A stretch of 64,000 nucleotides of DNA from CAIKMD01 sp035552195 (GTDB lineage: Bacteria > Pseudomonadota > Alphaproteobacteria > ATCC43930 > CGMCC-115725): contig DASZLU010000129.1 of NCBI GenBank assembly GCA_035552195.1, positions 3,209 through 67,208 on the forward strand, given 5' to 3'. The notes beneath the pieces were generated by a model that saw only the letters and a list, made by a program, of their open reading frames with translations, was not told the origin of the DNA and made no database searches. Of the stretch, positions 53,436 through 62,259 are shown piece by piece (the first letter of the stretch is position 1; each line of letters opens with the position of its first letter). Position numbers and translations under genes: made by a program.

Positions 53436-55802
53436 TTATGTCTCCGCCCGCTCGTAGCGGCGGGCCGGGGTATCGATCGGCGGCGCCAGCGGCGGCGCGT
53501 TGAAGGATGCGCGCTGCCGCTCGGCGGGCGCGGCTTGATAAAGCGTCGTGCGTTGCCAGGGATCGCGGCCGAGATCGCGGATGATCTGCTCCATCGTCTC
53601 GGGCGGCATCTCCTGGCCGTGGCTCGCGCCGGCGGCGCGGGTGATGCTCTCATTCATCAGCGTGCCGCCGAGATCGTTGCAGCCGGCCTTGAGACAGGCC
53701 GCGGCGCCTTCCGGTCCCATCTTCACCCATGAGGTCTGGATGTTCGGGATCACTGGATGGAGCGCCAGCCGCGCGACCGCATGGATCAGCACCGCTTCGC
53801 GGAAAGTCGGGCCGAGGCGGCAACCTCCGCGCAAATGGATCGGCGTTTCCATCGGCACGAAAGGCAGCGGCACGAACTCGGTGAAGCCGCCGCTCTTGTC
53901 TTGCTGCTGCCGCAGTTGAAGGAGATGCCGCGCCCAATGCTGCGGATGATCGACGTGGCCAAACATGATTGTCGCGGTGGTCTTGAGACCGGTGCGATGC
54001 GCCGTCTCGACCACGGACAACCATTGCGCGGTCGTCACCTTGTCGGGGCAGATGATGGCTCGCACCTCGTCGTCGAGAACTTCCGCGGCTGTGCCAGGTA
54101 GCGAGCCGAGGCCGGCGTCTTTCAGCTCTGTCAGGAATTCTTCGATCGAGATGCCGAGCGTCGCCGCGCCTTGCGTGATCTCGAGGGGCGAGAAGGCATG
54201 CACGTGCATGCCGGGCACGGCGTCTTTGATCGCGCGGCAGATCGCAAGATAGGTCGCGCCTGTGTAATCGGGATGGATGCCGCCTTGCAGGCAGACCTCG
54301 ACCGCGCCGCGCTCCCAGGCCTCTACCGCGCGGCGTGCGATCTCATCGAGATCGAGATCGTAAGGCCGTCCGCGCAGATTTTCGCTGAGCTTTCCCTTGG
54401 AGAAGGCGCAGAATTTGCAACGGAAATAGCAGATATTCGTGTAGTTGATGTTGCGCGTGACGATGTAGCTTACGCGATCGCCGTTCGTTTCGGCGCGCAG
54501 CGCATCAGCGGCGGCGCACACAGCAGCGAAGTCGCTGCCGCGCGCGGCAAAGAGCGCGACGATATCGCTTTCGGTGAGCATATGTCCGCCGGTGGCGCGA
54601 TCGAGGATTGAAGTGAGGCTGCTGCTATCGCGCAGCGCCGGCATCGCCGGCGACGCCAGCTTCGCGCCTGGCATCCAACCATCGGCGCGGGCGAAATCTT
54701 CGGCATCGGACGCGCGCAGCACGGCGGTGCGCATCGGCGGCGCAAGCCAACGCTCGGCTTTTGCCGCATAGGTCGGATAGATCGCCAACCGTTCGACCAA
54801 CACCTTGCCGGCGGCATCCGTTTCGCGCGCCAGCGCGTCAAGTTCGGGCCAGGGGCGTTCCGGATTCACATGATCGGGCGTCACCGGCGACACGCCGCCC
54901 CAATCGTTGAGGCCCGCGGCGACGAGGTGCGGCAGCGCGCCGGAAGCGAGATTGGGGGGCGCTTGGATGTTTATCGCGCCGCCGAAGATCAGCCGCGCGA
55001 TGGCGATGGTCCAAAGATGATCGGCGAGATCGGGCTCGGCCGCGCTCGCCATCTTGGTGTTCGGCTTGGCGCGGAAATTCTGGACGATGATTTCCTGGAT
55101 ATGGCCGTATCGCTCATGCAGAGCGCGCAACGCGAACAGCGCGTCGACGCGTTCCTCGCGCGTCTCACCGATGCCGATGAGAATTCCGGACGTGAAAGGC
55201 ACGGAAGCTTCGCCGGCGGCCGCGATGGTCGCGAGCCGCGCGGCCGGCACTTTGTCGGGCGAGCCGAAATGCGGTCCGCCGCTCCGGCACAGGCGCTCCG
55301 CTGCGGATTCCAGCATCAGCCCTTGGCTCGCCGAAACCTCGCGCAGTCGCAGGATGTCGCCCTTCTCCATGACCCCGGCATTGATATGCGGCAACAGCCC
55401 GGTCTCGCGCAGCACCAGCGCCGCCATGGCGGAGAGATAATCGAGTGTCGTCGCGTAGCCGAGCCGCGCCAGCTCGTCGCGTGCCGCGCGATAGCGCAGC
55501 TCCGGTTTGTCGCCGAGGGTGAAGAGTGCCTCACGGCAACCGGCCGTCGCACCGTCGCGCGCGATAGCCAACACCTCGTCGGATGAGAGATAGGCACGCT
55601 CACCGCGACGCGGCGGATGCGCGAAGGTGCAATAGTGACAAGAATCGCGGCAAAGTCGCGTCAGCGGAATGAAGACCTTGCGCGAATAAGAGATCAGCCG
55701 GCCATGCGCCGCGTCGCGCAGGGCGACGGCACGCGCCATCAGCGCAGCGAGATCGCCGGTGGTCGCGAGAGCGAGCGCTTCGTCGCGCGTGATGCCGCTC
55801 AT
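53436..55802 (-). CDS. fbiC: FO synthase, CofG-CofH fusion (FbiC)
   Basis: The 788-residue protein fuses two radical-SAM enzymes. The N-terminal CofG half carries CRDSCHYC (Cys51, Cys55, Cys58) and the C-terminal CofH half carries CYFRCKFC, both the CxxxCxxC [4Fe-4S] pattern. Together they convert tyrosine and a flavin precursor into FO, the deazaflavin chromophore of coenzyme F420. The fused form is known from actinobacteria and some proteobacteria, in contrast to separate CofG and CofH in archaea. ATG 55802 overlaps the cofC stop by 4 bases; the longer frame upstream overlaps cofC. It is followed 12 bases later by the LLM oxidoreductase. Confidence 0.95.
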   Translation of the reverse strand: MSGITRDEALALATTGDLAALMARAVALRDAAHGRLISYSRKVFIPLTRLCRDSCHYCTFAHPPRRGERAYLSSDEVLAIARDGATAGCREALFTLGDKPELRYRAARDELARLGYATTLDYLSAMAALVLRETGLLPHINAGVMEKGDILRLREVSASQGLMLESAAERLCRSGGPHFGSPDKVPAARLATIAAAGEASVPFTSGILIGIGETREERVDALFALRALHERYGHIQEIIVQNFRAKPNTKMASAAEPDLADHLWTIAIARLIFGGAINIQAPPNLASGALPHLVAAGLNDWGGVSPVTPDHVNPERPWPELDALARETDAAGKVLVERLAIYPTYAAKAERWLAPPMRTAVLRASDAEDFARADGWMPGAKLASPAMPALRDSSSLTSILDRATGGHMLTESDIVALFAARGSDFAAVCAAADALRAETNGDRVSYIVTRNINYTNICYFRCKFCAFSKGKLSENLRGRPYDLDLDEIARRAVEAWERGAVEVCLQGGIHPDYTGATYLAICRAIKDAVPGMHVHAFSPLEITQGAATLGISIEEFLTELKDAGLGSLPGTAAEVLDDEVRAIICPDKVTTAQWLSVVETAHRTGLKTTATIMFGHVDHPQHWARHLLQLRQQQDKSGGFTEFVPLPFVPMETPIHLRGGCRLGPTFREAVLIHAVARLALHPVIPNIQTSWVKMGPEGAAACLKAGCNDLGGTLMNESITRAAGASHGQEMPPETMEQIIRDLGRDPWQRTTLYQAAPAERQRASFNAPPLAPPIDTPARRYERAET

Positions 55803-56446
55803 GCCGCGCGCACGCCGATGGAGTCGAGCAGGGCGCGTGCGCGCGTACGCGACGGCTTGGCAAGGAAAGCGGCGAGGTCTTCCGGCGTGTCGATATCGAG
55901 ACCGATACCGGGCAGGGGCACTATCGCCGGCTCGATGCCGCAAGCGCGTGCCGCGTCGAGATGCGGGAAGTAGCTGTTGTCGCCGAAACGCAGCGGTACC
56001 GCATCGGCGGGCGCGGCGAGGATGGTGTTGGAGCCAAGTTCGTCGCGCGCCGGTACGATGACGAAGCGATGCCCCCGTTGATGCGCAGCGATCACGCACT
56101 CGATCTCGGCGGATGTCGCCAGCGGCACGTCGCCGGGGACGGTCAGCATCGCATCGCCGCGTGCGGCGAGGCGCCGCGCTGCGCCCATGACCGCGCCGGT
56201 ATGGCCTTCGGTCGCGTGCTCGGCGAAGATCTGTGCGCCATAGCGCTGCGCCAGCGCGTGCGCTGCGGGATCGATCGTGACAACGATCGCGCCGGCAAGG
56301 CCGCGGGCCCCGGTCACCGCTTCGAGCACGTCTTCGAGCATCGCCAGCGCCAGCACGCTGCGTTGCGCTTGCGGCAAAGCGGGGGCGAGGCGCTGCTTGG
56401 CGCCGCTCGTCTCCTTTACCGGCACGACGGCCCAGATCGCGCTCAT
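55799..56446 (-). CDS. cofC: CofC/FbiD nucleotidyltransferase (F420 biosynthesis)
   Basis: The 215-residue protein has the CofC guanylyltransferase pattern: VVPVKETSGAKQRLAP (nucleotide-binding lysine region), MLTVPGDVPLATSAEIE and GSNTILAAPADAVPLRFG, ending with DIDTPEDLAAFLA. It activates a three-carbon acid with GTP to give the donor used by CofD; in different organisms the acid is 2-phospholactate, phosphoenolpyruvate or 3-phosphoglycerate. Which one is used cannot be read from sequence by eye. It overlaps cofD and fbiC by 4 bases each. Confidence 0.9.
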   Translation of the reverse strand: MSAIWAVVPVKETSGAKQRLAPALPQAQRSVLALAMLEDVLEAVTGARGLAGAIVVTIDPAAHALAQRYGAQIFAEHATEGHTGAVMGAARRLAARGDAMLTVPGDVPLATSAEIECVIAAHQRGHRFVIVPARDELGSNTILAAPADAVPLRFGDNSYFPHLDAARACGIEPAIVPLPGIGLDIDTPEDLAAFLAKPSRTRARALLDSIGVRAA

Positions 56447-57396
56447 TGTGCGGGCTCCAAAACCCTCGCGGCGGCGTCCAGCACAACACGCGCCAACGCT
56501 TCGCGGTCGGCCAGCGTCTCCATCAGCGCGTTCGCCGGGACGACGGCGCATTCCAGACTGGCGCAGCTCAGCGCGTCGGCGTGATCGACGATGTAAGCAT
56601 CGATCAAATCGCCGTAGCGGCGCGCGACCGCAGCGGCGCTGATCTCGAGACCGAGTTCCTGCATCATCTTCGCCGTCGGGCCTTTGACCGCGCGGCCGCC
56701 GATGATCGGCGACACGGCGATGACCGGCGCGGCGCAATCGCGCAGCGCAGCGCGCACGCCGCGCAGCGCGAGGATAGGCTCTATGCTGATGAAGGGGTTT
56801 GATGGACAAAGGATCACGGCGCCGAGCGCCGGATCGCCGAGAGCGGCGAGCAACGCCGGTTGAGGCCGCGCGTCCGCGGCGCCGGCGAATTCGATTGCGG
56901 TGATCACGGGCTCGCAGCGCTGGCGCACGAAATAGGGCTGAAAATCGAGCCAGCCGTCTTTCGTCTTCACCCGCGTGCGCACCGGATCATCGCTCATCGG
57001 CAGGATCGTTGCGCCGATGTCGAAGCGCCGGCGGAAATCGTCAGTGATCTGCGACAGACTCTCGCCGCCACGCAGCCGCCGGGTGCGCTCGATATGCGTC
57101 GCGAGATCGCGATCGCCGAGATTGAACCAGGTCTCGCCGCCGAGCGCTTCGAGCGAGGCCATGAAATTCCAGCTCTCATCGCGCCGGCCCCAGCCGGTCG
57201 CTTGATTATCAAGCCCGGCGAGCGCGTAGAGCAGTGTGTCGATGTCGGGCGAGATCGAGAGGCCGAGATGCTCGAAATCGTCGCCGGTATTGGCGATGAC
57301 CGCGAGGTCGCCGGGCGGCAGCACGCGGCTCAAGCCCAGCGCCAGCTTGGCGCCGCCGACGCCGCCCGAAAGCGCGATGATGCGATGGTGCTGCAT
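56443..57396 (-). CDS. cofD: 2-phospho-L-lactate transferase-type CofD (F420 biosynthesis)
   Basis: The 317-residue protein has the CofD signature IIALSGGVGGAKLALGLS at the N-terminus, VIANTGDDFEHLGLSISPDI, the GWGRRDESWNFM region and CPSNPFISIEPIL. CofD transfers the activated three-carbon unit onto FO to give F420-0 or its dehydro form. The first base of its start is shared with the cofE stop (TGATG) and it overlaps cofC by 4 bases, so translation is coupled. Confidence 0.95.
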   Translation of the reverse strand: MQHHRIIALSGGVGGAKLALGLSRVLPPGDLAVIANTGDDFEHLGLSISPDIDTLLYALAGLDNQATGWGRRDESWNFMASLEALGGETWFNLGDRDLATHIERTRRLRGGESLSQITDDFRRRFDIGATILPMSDDPVRTRVKTKDGWLDFQPYFVRQRCEPVITAIEFAGAADARPQPALLAALGDPALGAVILCPSNPFISIEPILALRGVRAALRDCAAPVIAVSPIIGGRAVKGPTAKMMQELGLEISAAAVARRYGDLIDAYIVDHADALSCASLECAVVPANALMETLADREALARVVLDAAARVLEPAQ

Positions 57397-58166
57397 CAGC
57401 GGAAAAGATCCTCTGCGGCGGTGCGGATCAACGCTTTTGCCGGTCGTGGCTGCGCCGACCACATCAGGCCACGCACCAGCACGGCGGGCTGCGCCTCATC
57501 GGCCTGGCCCATAAGCAGCGATGCGGCTGCCGCGATCTCGTCGGCGAAGCCGATCTCGGTGACGCGCAGCGTGCGGCCGTAAAGATCGTCATGGCCGCGC
57601 TTGTCGATGAGCGAGGGTAGGCCGGCGGCGCCCAGCGCGATACCGGCGGTGCCGCAGCGCCAGGCGCGGCCGAAGCTGTCGCTGATGATGACGGCCGGTG
57701 CGACGCCGAAATGCGCGCCGAGTTTCTCGCGCAGCGAAGCGGCCGACGCGTCCGGATCGCGTGGCAGCAATAGCACGGGCTCTACGCCGGTTTCCGGATC
57801 GATATTCGAGCGATCGACGCCGGCATTCGCCATCACATAGCCGAGGCGATGCTCGACGATCAGCACGCCCGGGCGATGACGCACGACGCGAATGCTTTCA
57901 TCAAGGATCACCTGCACCAGCCGCGGGTCCTTGTCGGTTTCGCGCGCCAGATGCTCGGCCTCGGCGCTGGGCTCGACATGCGCCAGATCGACATAGCGGC
58001 CCTCGGCCTTGGAGACGATCTTTTGCGCCACGACCAGTACGTCGCCGGCGCTCAGCAATTTGCCGACTCTACGCTCCAGCCCGGCGGCCAGCACAGCCGC
58101 CAGATCGTCGCCCGGTTTGACGAGCGGCAGACCGGAAAGGGCGATCAGGGAGGCCGTGTCGGACAT
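57396..58166 (-). CDS. cofE: F420-0:gamma-glutamyl ligase CofE
   Basis: The 256-residue protein has the CofE pattern: LSGLPLVKPGDDLAAVL at the start, VLVVAQKIVSKAEGR, the LGYVMANAGVDRSNID active-site loop and ISDSFGRAWRCGTAGIALGA. It adds glutamates to F420-0. It corresponds only to the ligase half of actinobacterial FbiB; the nitroreductase-like half that reduces dehydro-F420-0 is not fused and not seen nearby. It is the first gene of the biosynthetic operon, with its promoter in the 134 bases before the divergent F420:NADP oxidoreductase gene. Confidence 0.95.
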   Translation of the reverse strand: MSDTASLIALSGLPLVKPGDDLAAVLAAGLERRVGKLLSAGDVLVVAQKIVSKAEGRYVDLAHVEPSAEAEHLARETDKDPRLVQVILDESIRVVRHRPGVLIVEHRLGYVMANAGVDRSNIDPETGVEPVLLLPRDPDASAASLREKLGAHFGVAPAVIISDSFGRAWRCGTAGIALGAAGLPSLIDKRGHDDLYGRTLRVTEIGFADEIAAAASLLMGQADEAQPAVLVRGLMWSAQPRPAKALIRTAAEDLFR

Positions 58167-58300
58167 TTTCTCGCGCAGGTGAGACGAAACAGGCCGGAAA
58201 GGCCGCGGCGAGCCTCGCGACAATTCCCGTTGCTGTCAATTGCCGCTGCCGCGATGATGCCCAGCGAAAATCGGGGCGAAACGCGCTCAAGGAGAGGCTC

Positions 58301-58966
58301 ATGGCAGGACGGTCGACCGTCGCCATCATCGGCGGCACGGGAGCGGAAGGCGGCGGCATCGCGCTGCGCCTCGCCAAAGCGGGGCACCGTGTGCTGATCG
58401 GCTCGCGCGATGCAGCCAAAGCCAAAACGGCCGCGACCGAGTTGGCGGCGCGGGCCAGCGCCGAAATCGCCGGCGACGGCAATCGCGCCGTGGCTGCGGC
58501 GGCGGAGATCGTCATCGTGACGGTGCCCTATGCGGCTGAGCGCCCGACGATCGAGGACATCCGCGATCTTCTCCCCGGCAAGATCCTCGTGGACGCGACG
58601 GCGCCGCTGGTGCCCCCGCGCGTCAATCGCGTGCAATTGCCGGAAGGCGGCTCGGCAGTGGCGGCGATCCAGGCGCTGCTGGGCGAGCAGGTGAAGGTCG
58701 TCTCGGCGTTCCAGAATGTCTCGGCCGAGAATCTGCGTCATGTCGACGAGCCGGTCGATTGCGATGTGCTGGTCTGCGCCGATGACGCGCCTGCACGTCA
58801 GGTGGTGATCGATCTCATCGCCTCGATGGGAATGCGCGGCATCGATGGCGGACCGATCTGCAACTCGGCTGTGGCCGAGGCGCTCACCTCGCTGCTGATC
58901 TGGGTCAATCGTAAATACAAGGTCGCCGGCGGTTCCGGCATCCGCATCACGGGTATCGAAACCTAA
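58301..58966 (+). CDS. npdG: F420:NADP(H) oxidoreductase (Fno/NpdG)
   Basis: The 221-residue protein has a Rossmann fold with VAIIGGTGAEGGGIALRLAK (GxGxxG-like loop), the NADP-preferring IGSRD that follows, VTVPYAAERPTIEDI and the conserved ending SLLIWVNRKYKVAGGSGIRI typical of F420-dependent NADP oxidoreductases. It shuttles hydride between NADPH and F420 and supplies reduced F420 to LLM enzymes. It is divergent from cofE with 134 bases between starts, a location that supports joint control with the biosynthetic operon. CAAGGAGAGGC stands before the ATG. Confidence 0.9.
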   Translation: MAGRSTVAIIGGTGAEGGGIALRLAKAGHRVLIGSRDAAKAKTAATELAARASAEIAGDGNRAVAAAAEIVIVTVPYAAERPTIEDIRDLLPGKILVDATAPLVPPRVNRVQLPEGGSAVAAIQALLGEQVKVVSAFQNVSAENLRHVDEPVDCDVLVCADDAPARQVVIDLIASMGMRGIDGGPICNSAVAEALTSLLIWVNRKYKVAGGSGIRITGIET

Positions 58967-59018
58967 CGTGTCCTCTCCTCGTCACCCCCGCAAAGGAGTG
59001 AGAGGGAGCATCACAACG

Positions 59019-60017
59019 TCAGCCGAGCGACGGGTCGAGGATGATCTTGCCGGTGGCGGGCGATGATTCGACCAGGCGATGCGCCTCGACCGCCGCGCTC
59101 AGTGGCATTACACGCTTGACCAGCACGCGCATCTTGCCGGCGGCGGCATCGTTCAGGGCCGGCATCGCATCTTTGCCGCGGCTATAGGGGCTGCCCATGA
59201 TGGTGATGCGATGGTCGTAGACATGGAAGAAATTGACCGGCACGACCGGGCCGCCATGCGCGCCGGCCGTCACGAGCCGGCCGTCGAAGCCGAGTGCCTC
59301 GATCGCTTTCGCCGTCGGACCGGGATTGGCGATGTTGTCGTAGACGATGTCGATGCCCTTGCCATGTGTGATGCGTAAGAGCTCGTCTTTCAGGTCGGTC
59401 TTGTTGTAGTTGATCGCATGGTCGGCGCCGAGCTCGGTGCCGATCTGCGCGCGTTCGTCCGAGCCGGCACAGGCGATCACCTGGGCGCCGAGATTCTTCG
59501 CGAGCTGAATCCCGATCGAGCCGAGATTGCCGGCCGCGCCCATGACCAGCACGGTCTCGCCCGCTTTGAGCTTGCCCATCGTGACCAGCAGATTCCACGC
59601 GACCGGCGCGTGGCGCGCGAGCACGCAAGCATCGGCGTACGAAACGCCTTTCGGCACGATGCAGGTGGCGAAGACCGGCGCCTTGGTGAATTGCGCATTG
59701 CCGCCACAGCAATGGATGCCGAACATCTTGCGCTCGCCGAGGCCTTGGAATACCGCGACGACATCGCCGATCTTGCGGTCGGTCACTCCCGGGCCGACGG
59801 CGGTGACGATGCCGACCGGGTCGACGCCGCCGACATGCGGCAATTGCACTTTGCGTTGCGGCTGCTTGCCGGCGCGCACTGCGACATCGAGCACGCGGTT
59901 GACCGAGCAGGCGTGAACTTCCAGGACGATCTCGCCCGGGCCTGGCACCGGATCGGGAATCTCCTCGTAATGCAGCACCTCGGGCGGGCCGAATTCGCGA
60001 TAGATCATCGCTCTCAT
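59019..60017 (-). CDS. zinc-independent quinone-oxidoreductase-type dehydrogenase
   Basis: The 332-residue medium-chain dehydrogenase has the QOR-type N-terminal domain (YREFGPPEVLHYEEIPDP), and the nucleotide loop GAAGNLGSIGIQLAKNLGA followed by IACAGSDERAQ, without the zinc-binding cysteine set of classical alcohol dehydrogenases. It would use NADPH or NADH to reduce an enone or quinone. It lies 28 bases downstream of the amidohydrolase at 60046 and probably belongs to the same aromatic-pathway transcript. Confidence 0.85.
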   Translation of the reverse strand: MRAMIYREFGPPEVLHYEEIPDPVPGPGEIVLEVHACSVNRVLDVAVRAGKQPQRKVQLPHVGGVDPVGIVTAVGPGVTDRKIGDVVAVFQGLGERKMFGIHCCGGNAQFTKAPVFATCIVPKGVSYADACVLARHAPVAWNLLVTMGKLKAGETVLVMGAAGNLGSIGIQLAKNLGAQVIACAGSDERAQIGTELGADHAINYNKTDLKDELLRITHGKGIDIVYDNIANPGPTAKAIEALGFDGRLVTAGAHGGPVVPVNFFHVYDHRITIMGSPYSRGKDAMPALNDAAAGKMRVLVKRVMPLSAAVEAHRLVESSPATGKIILDPSLG

Positions 60018-60045
60018 GTCACACCCGCCCGAACGCTGCGCTGCC

Positions 60046-61074
60046 TTAGAGACGCGGCTTGACCTTGTCGAGCTTGAAGAGCTTCTTCGCGTTGTCTTCG
60101 AAGATCGCCTTCTTGTCCGCGGCGGACAGCCAGTCGAAGCCTTTCAGCATCGGCGCGATGTCGTCCATGTAGCGGCCGGTATCGGGATTGGTCGCCGAGC
60201 CGGTGCCGGGACATTCGGTCGCGAAGAGGCAACGATCGGCGCCGACGGTCTTGATCAGCAGCTCGAGGGCGAGCGGCGTGTAGAGCGTGGTGTCGAACCA
60301 CAGGTTCTTCATCTTCTCGGAGAAGCGCTTGCCGCCGGTGCCGTGGCCGCGCAGGGTCGGCGCCTCGAACCGGCCGAGTTGGTAGGGGATCGCGCCGCCG
60401 CCATGCGGGATGATGAATTTCAAGGTCGGGAAATCGTCAAAGACCTTGGAATTGAGGAGACTGACCGTGGTCAGCGTCTCTTCATTGATGAAGTGCGTCG
60501 AGTAGCTGGTGCGCTCGGACTTCGAGCCGACGCCATGCAGCATCGCCGGCACGTCGAGCTCAACGAGCTTTTCATAGAGCGGATACCAGTAGCGATCGCC
60601 CATGCCCGGCGCTTCCTTGCCCGAATTCTCATAAGGGTCGGAATTGACAAGGCAGCCGACGAAGCCGAGCTCTTTGACGCAGCGCTCGAGCTCGGGCAGC
60701 ACGATGTTGATCGGCTCGCCCGCGACTTGCGGCAGCATCAGCACGCCGGCGAAACGATCGGGGAAAAGCTTCACCGCGCGGTGGATGATGTTGTGGCATT
60801 CCTCGTGGAACCACTGGACGATCTTCGCCGGGCGTTCGCTATGCATCATCTGGAACGGACGCGGCGAGATGAGCTGGAAGTCGGTGCCGTGCTTGTCGAG
60901 CAGATCGACATGGCCGGCGCCGAAGGTCTCTTTCGCGTGATAGCTTTCGCGGATTTGGTCGTCGCTGACCGTGACCTTGCCGCGGCCATGCGCGCCGCGA
61001 CCTGCGAGTTGAACGGCTTTGTAGGCCCAGAGCTCGGCGGGCGCGCTCATATGGCCATGGACGTCGATGATCAT
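60046..61074 (-). CDS. amidohydrolase_2 family (ACMSD/LigJ-like) metal-dependent enzyme
   Basis: The 342-residue enzyme begins IIDVHGHMSAPAELW with the HxH metal motif, then FAGVLMLPQVAG, PAMLHGVGSK with a metal His, FIIPHGGGAIPYQLGRFEA and a C-terminal segment CLFATECPGTG that matches the paralogue at 32348. The group includes 4-oxalomesaconate hydratase and aromatic-acid decarboxylases of the protocatechuate 4,5-cleavage and related routes. It lies between the decarboxylase-like gene (61106) and the quinone-oxidoreductase-like gene in one direction. Confidence 0.8.
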   Translation of the reverse strand: MIIDVHGHMSAPAELWAYKAVQLAGRGAHGRGKVTVSDDQIRESYHAKETFGAGHVDLLDKHGTDFQLISPRPFQMMHSERPAKIVQWFHEECHNIIHRAVKLFPDRFAGVLMLPQVAGEPINIVLPELERCVKELGFVGCLVNSDPYENSGKEAPGMGDRYWYPLYEKLVELDVPAMLHGVGSKSERTSYSTHFINEETLTTVSLLNSKVFDDFPTLKFIIPHGGGAIPYQLGRFEAPTLRGHGTGGKRFSEKMKNLWFDTTLYTPLALELLIKTVGADRCLFATECPGTGSATNPDTGRYMDDIAPMLKGFDWLSAADKKAIFEDNAKKLFKLDKVKPRL

Positions 61075-61105
61075 CGGTATCCTCCCTGGTTAATTCTGGC
61101 CTACG

Positions 61106-62236
61106 TTAGAAATCGTATTTGATTTCGTGCAGCTTCGGCAGCGGCAACTCGAGCTCAAACGCCTCTTTGGCGAAGAGGTCCTCGAGCCGCGGCCGCGGAC
61201 CATCGAGCACCTGGTCGTGCACATAGCCGACCAGCGTGTCGTAGTTGCGCTTGTTGAGATCGGAGAGCCCATATTGCCAGGCATCGTCGCCGAGCAGCGC
61301 GCGCTCTTCCTCCCAATACGTGCGCCAGAAGGCGAGCGGCACATTGCGCGGATTGGCGACGCGCTTCATCGCGAGCTGCTTCGCCTCTTCGAAGGCGAGG
61401 GTCAGACTTTCGACGACCCAAGGGTATTTCGCGACGATCTCGGTCGGAACCGTCGTCACGTGCATGATCGGGAAGAAGCCGGTCCGGCGGTAATAATCCG
61501 TCTCGACGTCTTTATAATTCTGCCACAACCGCGCAATGCGCGGATCGCCTTTGGCATGCGCCTCGTTGACGTTCGGCGAAAGCAGGGCATCGACCTCGCC
61601 GGTGAGGATCATCTCCTCGACATTCTTGCCCTTGGGCAATACCTCGATCTTGGTCGAGGCCGGCGCGCCTTCGGAGGCATCGTCCGGATCTTGAATTACC
61701 CAGGTGATCGAGCGATGCGGCGCGCCGTGGTCTTCGAGATGGCCGCGCATCCAATAGGCGGCGGCCGCGCCGATGCTGCGGCAGGCGACGCGCCGGCCAG
61801 CCAGATCGGAGGGCTGGGTGATGCCTTTGTTCGTATTGATATAGATGAAGCCGTGGCGGAAGCGGCGATGCAGAAATACCGGGATCGCGGTGAAATCGTC
61901 GCGGCCGTGCGCTTTCTGGACGACGTAGTGCCCGCCGTTATATTCGTTGATATCGCAGCCTTTGCCATGGGCGACCTGGTCGTGAATGCCGCGCGTGCCG
62001 GCGTAGCCGCCGATCACCAACTCGATGCCCTTCGGCTGCACCGTGCCGTCTTGCAGCGCGCGCACGATCTCGTAGCCGCCGGTCATCATGGTGAGGCGCA
62101 GCTTGCCGGCAACGCGCTTCGCTTTCGGTGCGGCTTTCTTCGCAGCTGCCTTTTTCGGCGCTGCTTTCTTAGCGGCTTTACGTGCGGGCGCCGCTTTCTT
62201 CTTCGCGGCTTTCTCGGCTTTCTTTTTGGCGGCCAT
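61106..62236 (-). CDS. 4,5-dihydroxyphthalate decarboxylase-like protein with a histone-H1-like basic N-terminal tail
   Basis: The 376-residue protein starts at ATG 62236 with about 40 residues made almost only of Lys and Ala with a few Pro (KKAAPARKAAKKAAPKKAA). The folded part begins at KLRLTMMTGGYEIVRAL and resembles the NMT1-like fold of phthalate-pathway 4,5-dihydroxyphthalate decarboxylases, with FTAIPVFLHRRFRHGFIYIN, DLAGRRVACRSIGAAAAYWM and FPIMHVTTVPTEIVAKYP. There is no signal peptide, so it is cytoplasmic and likely catalytic rather than a transporter part. The tail has no counterpart in the family as far as I know. The open frame upstream of 62236 is a shadow of the next gene. Confidence 0.75.
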   Translation of the reverse strand: MAAKKKAEKAAKKKAAPARKAAKKAAPKKAAAKKAAPKAKRVAGKLRLTMMTGGYEIVRALQDGTVQPKGIELVIGGYAGTRGIHDQVAHGKGCDINEYNGGHYVVQKAHGRDDFTAIPVFLHRRFRHGFIYINTNKGITQPSDLAGRRVACRSIGAAAAYWMRGHLEDHGAPHRSITWVIQDPDDASEGAPASTKIEVLPKGKNVEEMILTGEVDALLSPNVNEAHAKGDPRIARLWQNYKDVETDYYRRTGFFPIMHVTTVPTEIVAKYPWVVESLTLAFEEAKQLAMKRVANPRNVPLAFWRTYWEEERALLGDDAWQYGLSDLNKRNYDTLVGYVHDQVLDGPRPRLEDLFAKEAFELELPLPKLHEIKYDF

Positions 62237-62259
62237 GATCGGTCTCTGTCGCCCTCTGC

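Noticed and set aside
51786..53732. 648-codon plus-strand open frame opposite the FAH and LLM genes
   Set aside because: It is a compositional shadow with no family features; the minus-strand genes have clear motifs and operon spacing.
58978..59010. Possible terminator or palindromic repeat after npdG
   Set aside because: Only part of the repeat unit is present and the stem is imperfect; not strong enough to list as a feature.
62110..62236. Low-complexity DNA as a non-coding tandem repeat
   Set aside because: It is in frame with the decarboxylase-like gene and begins at an ATG, so I treat it as an encoded tail, while noting that a downstream start is possible.
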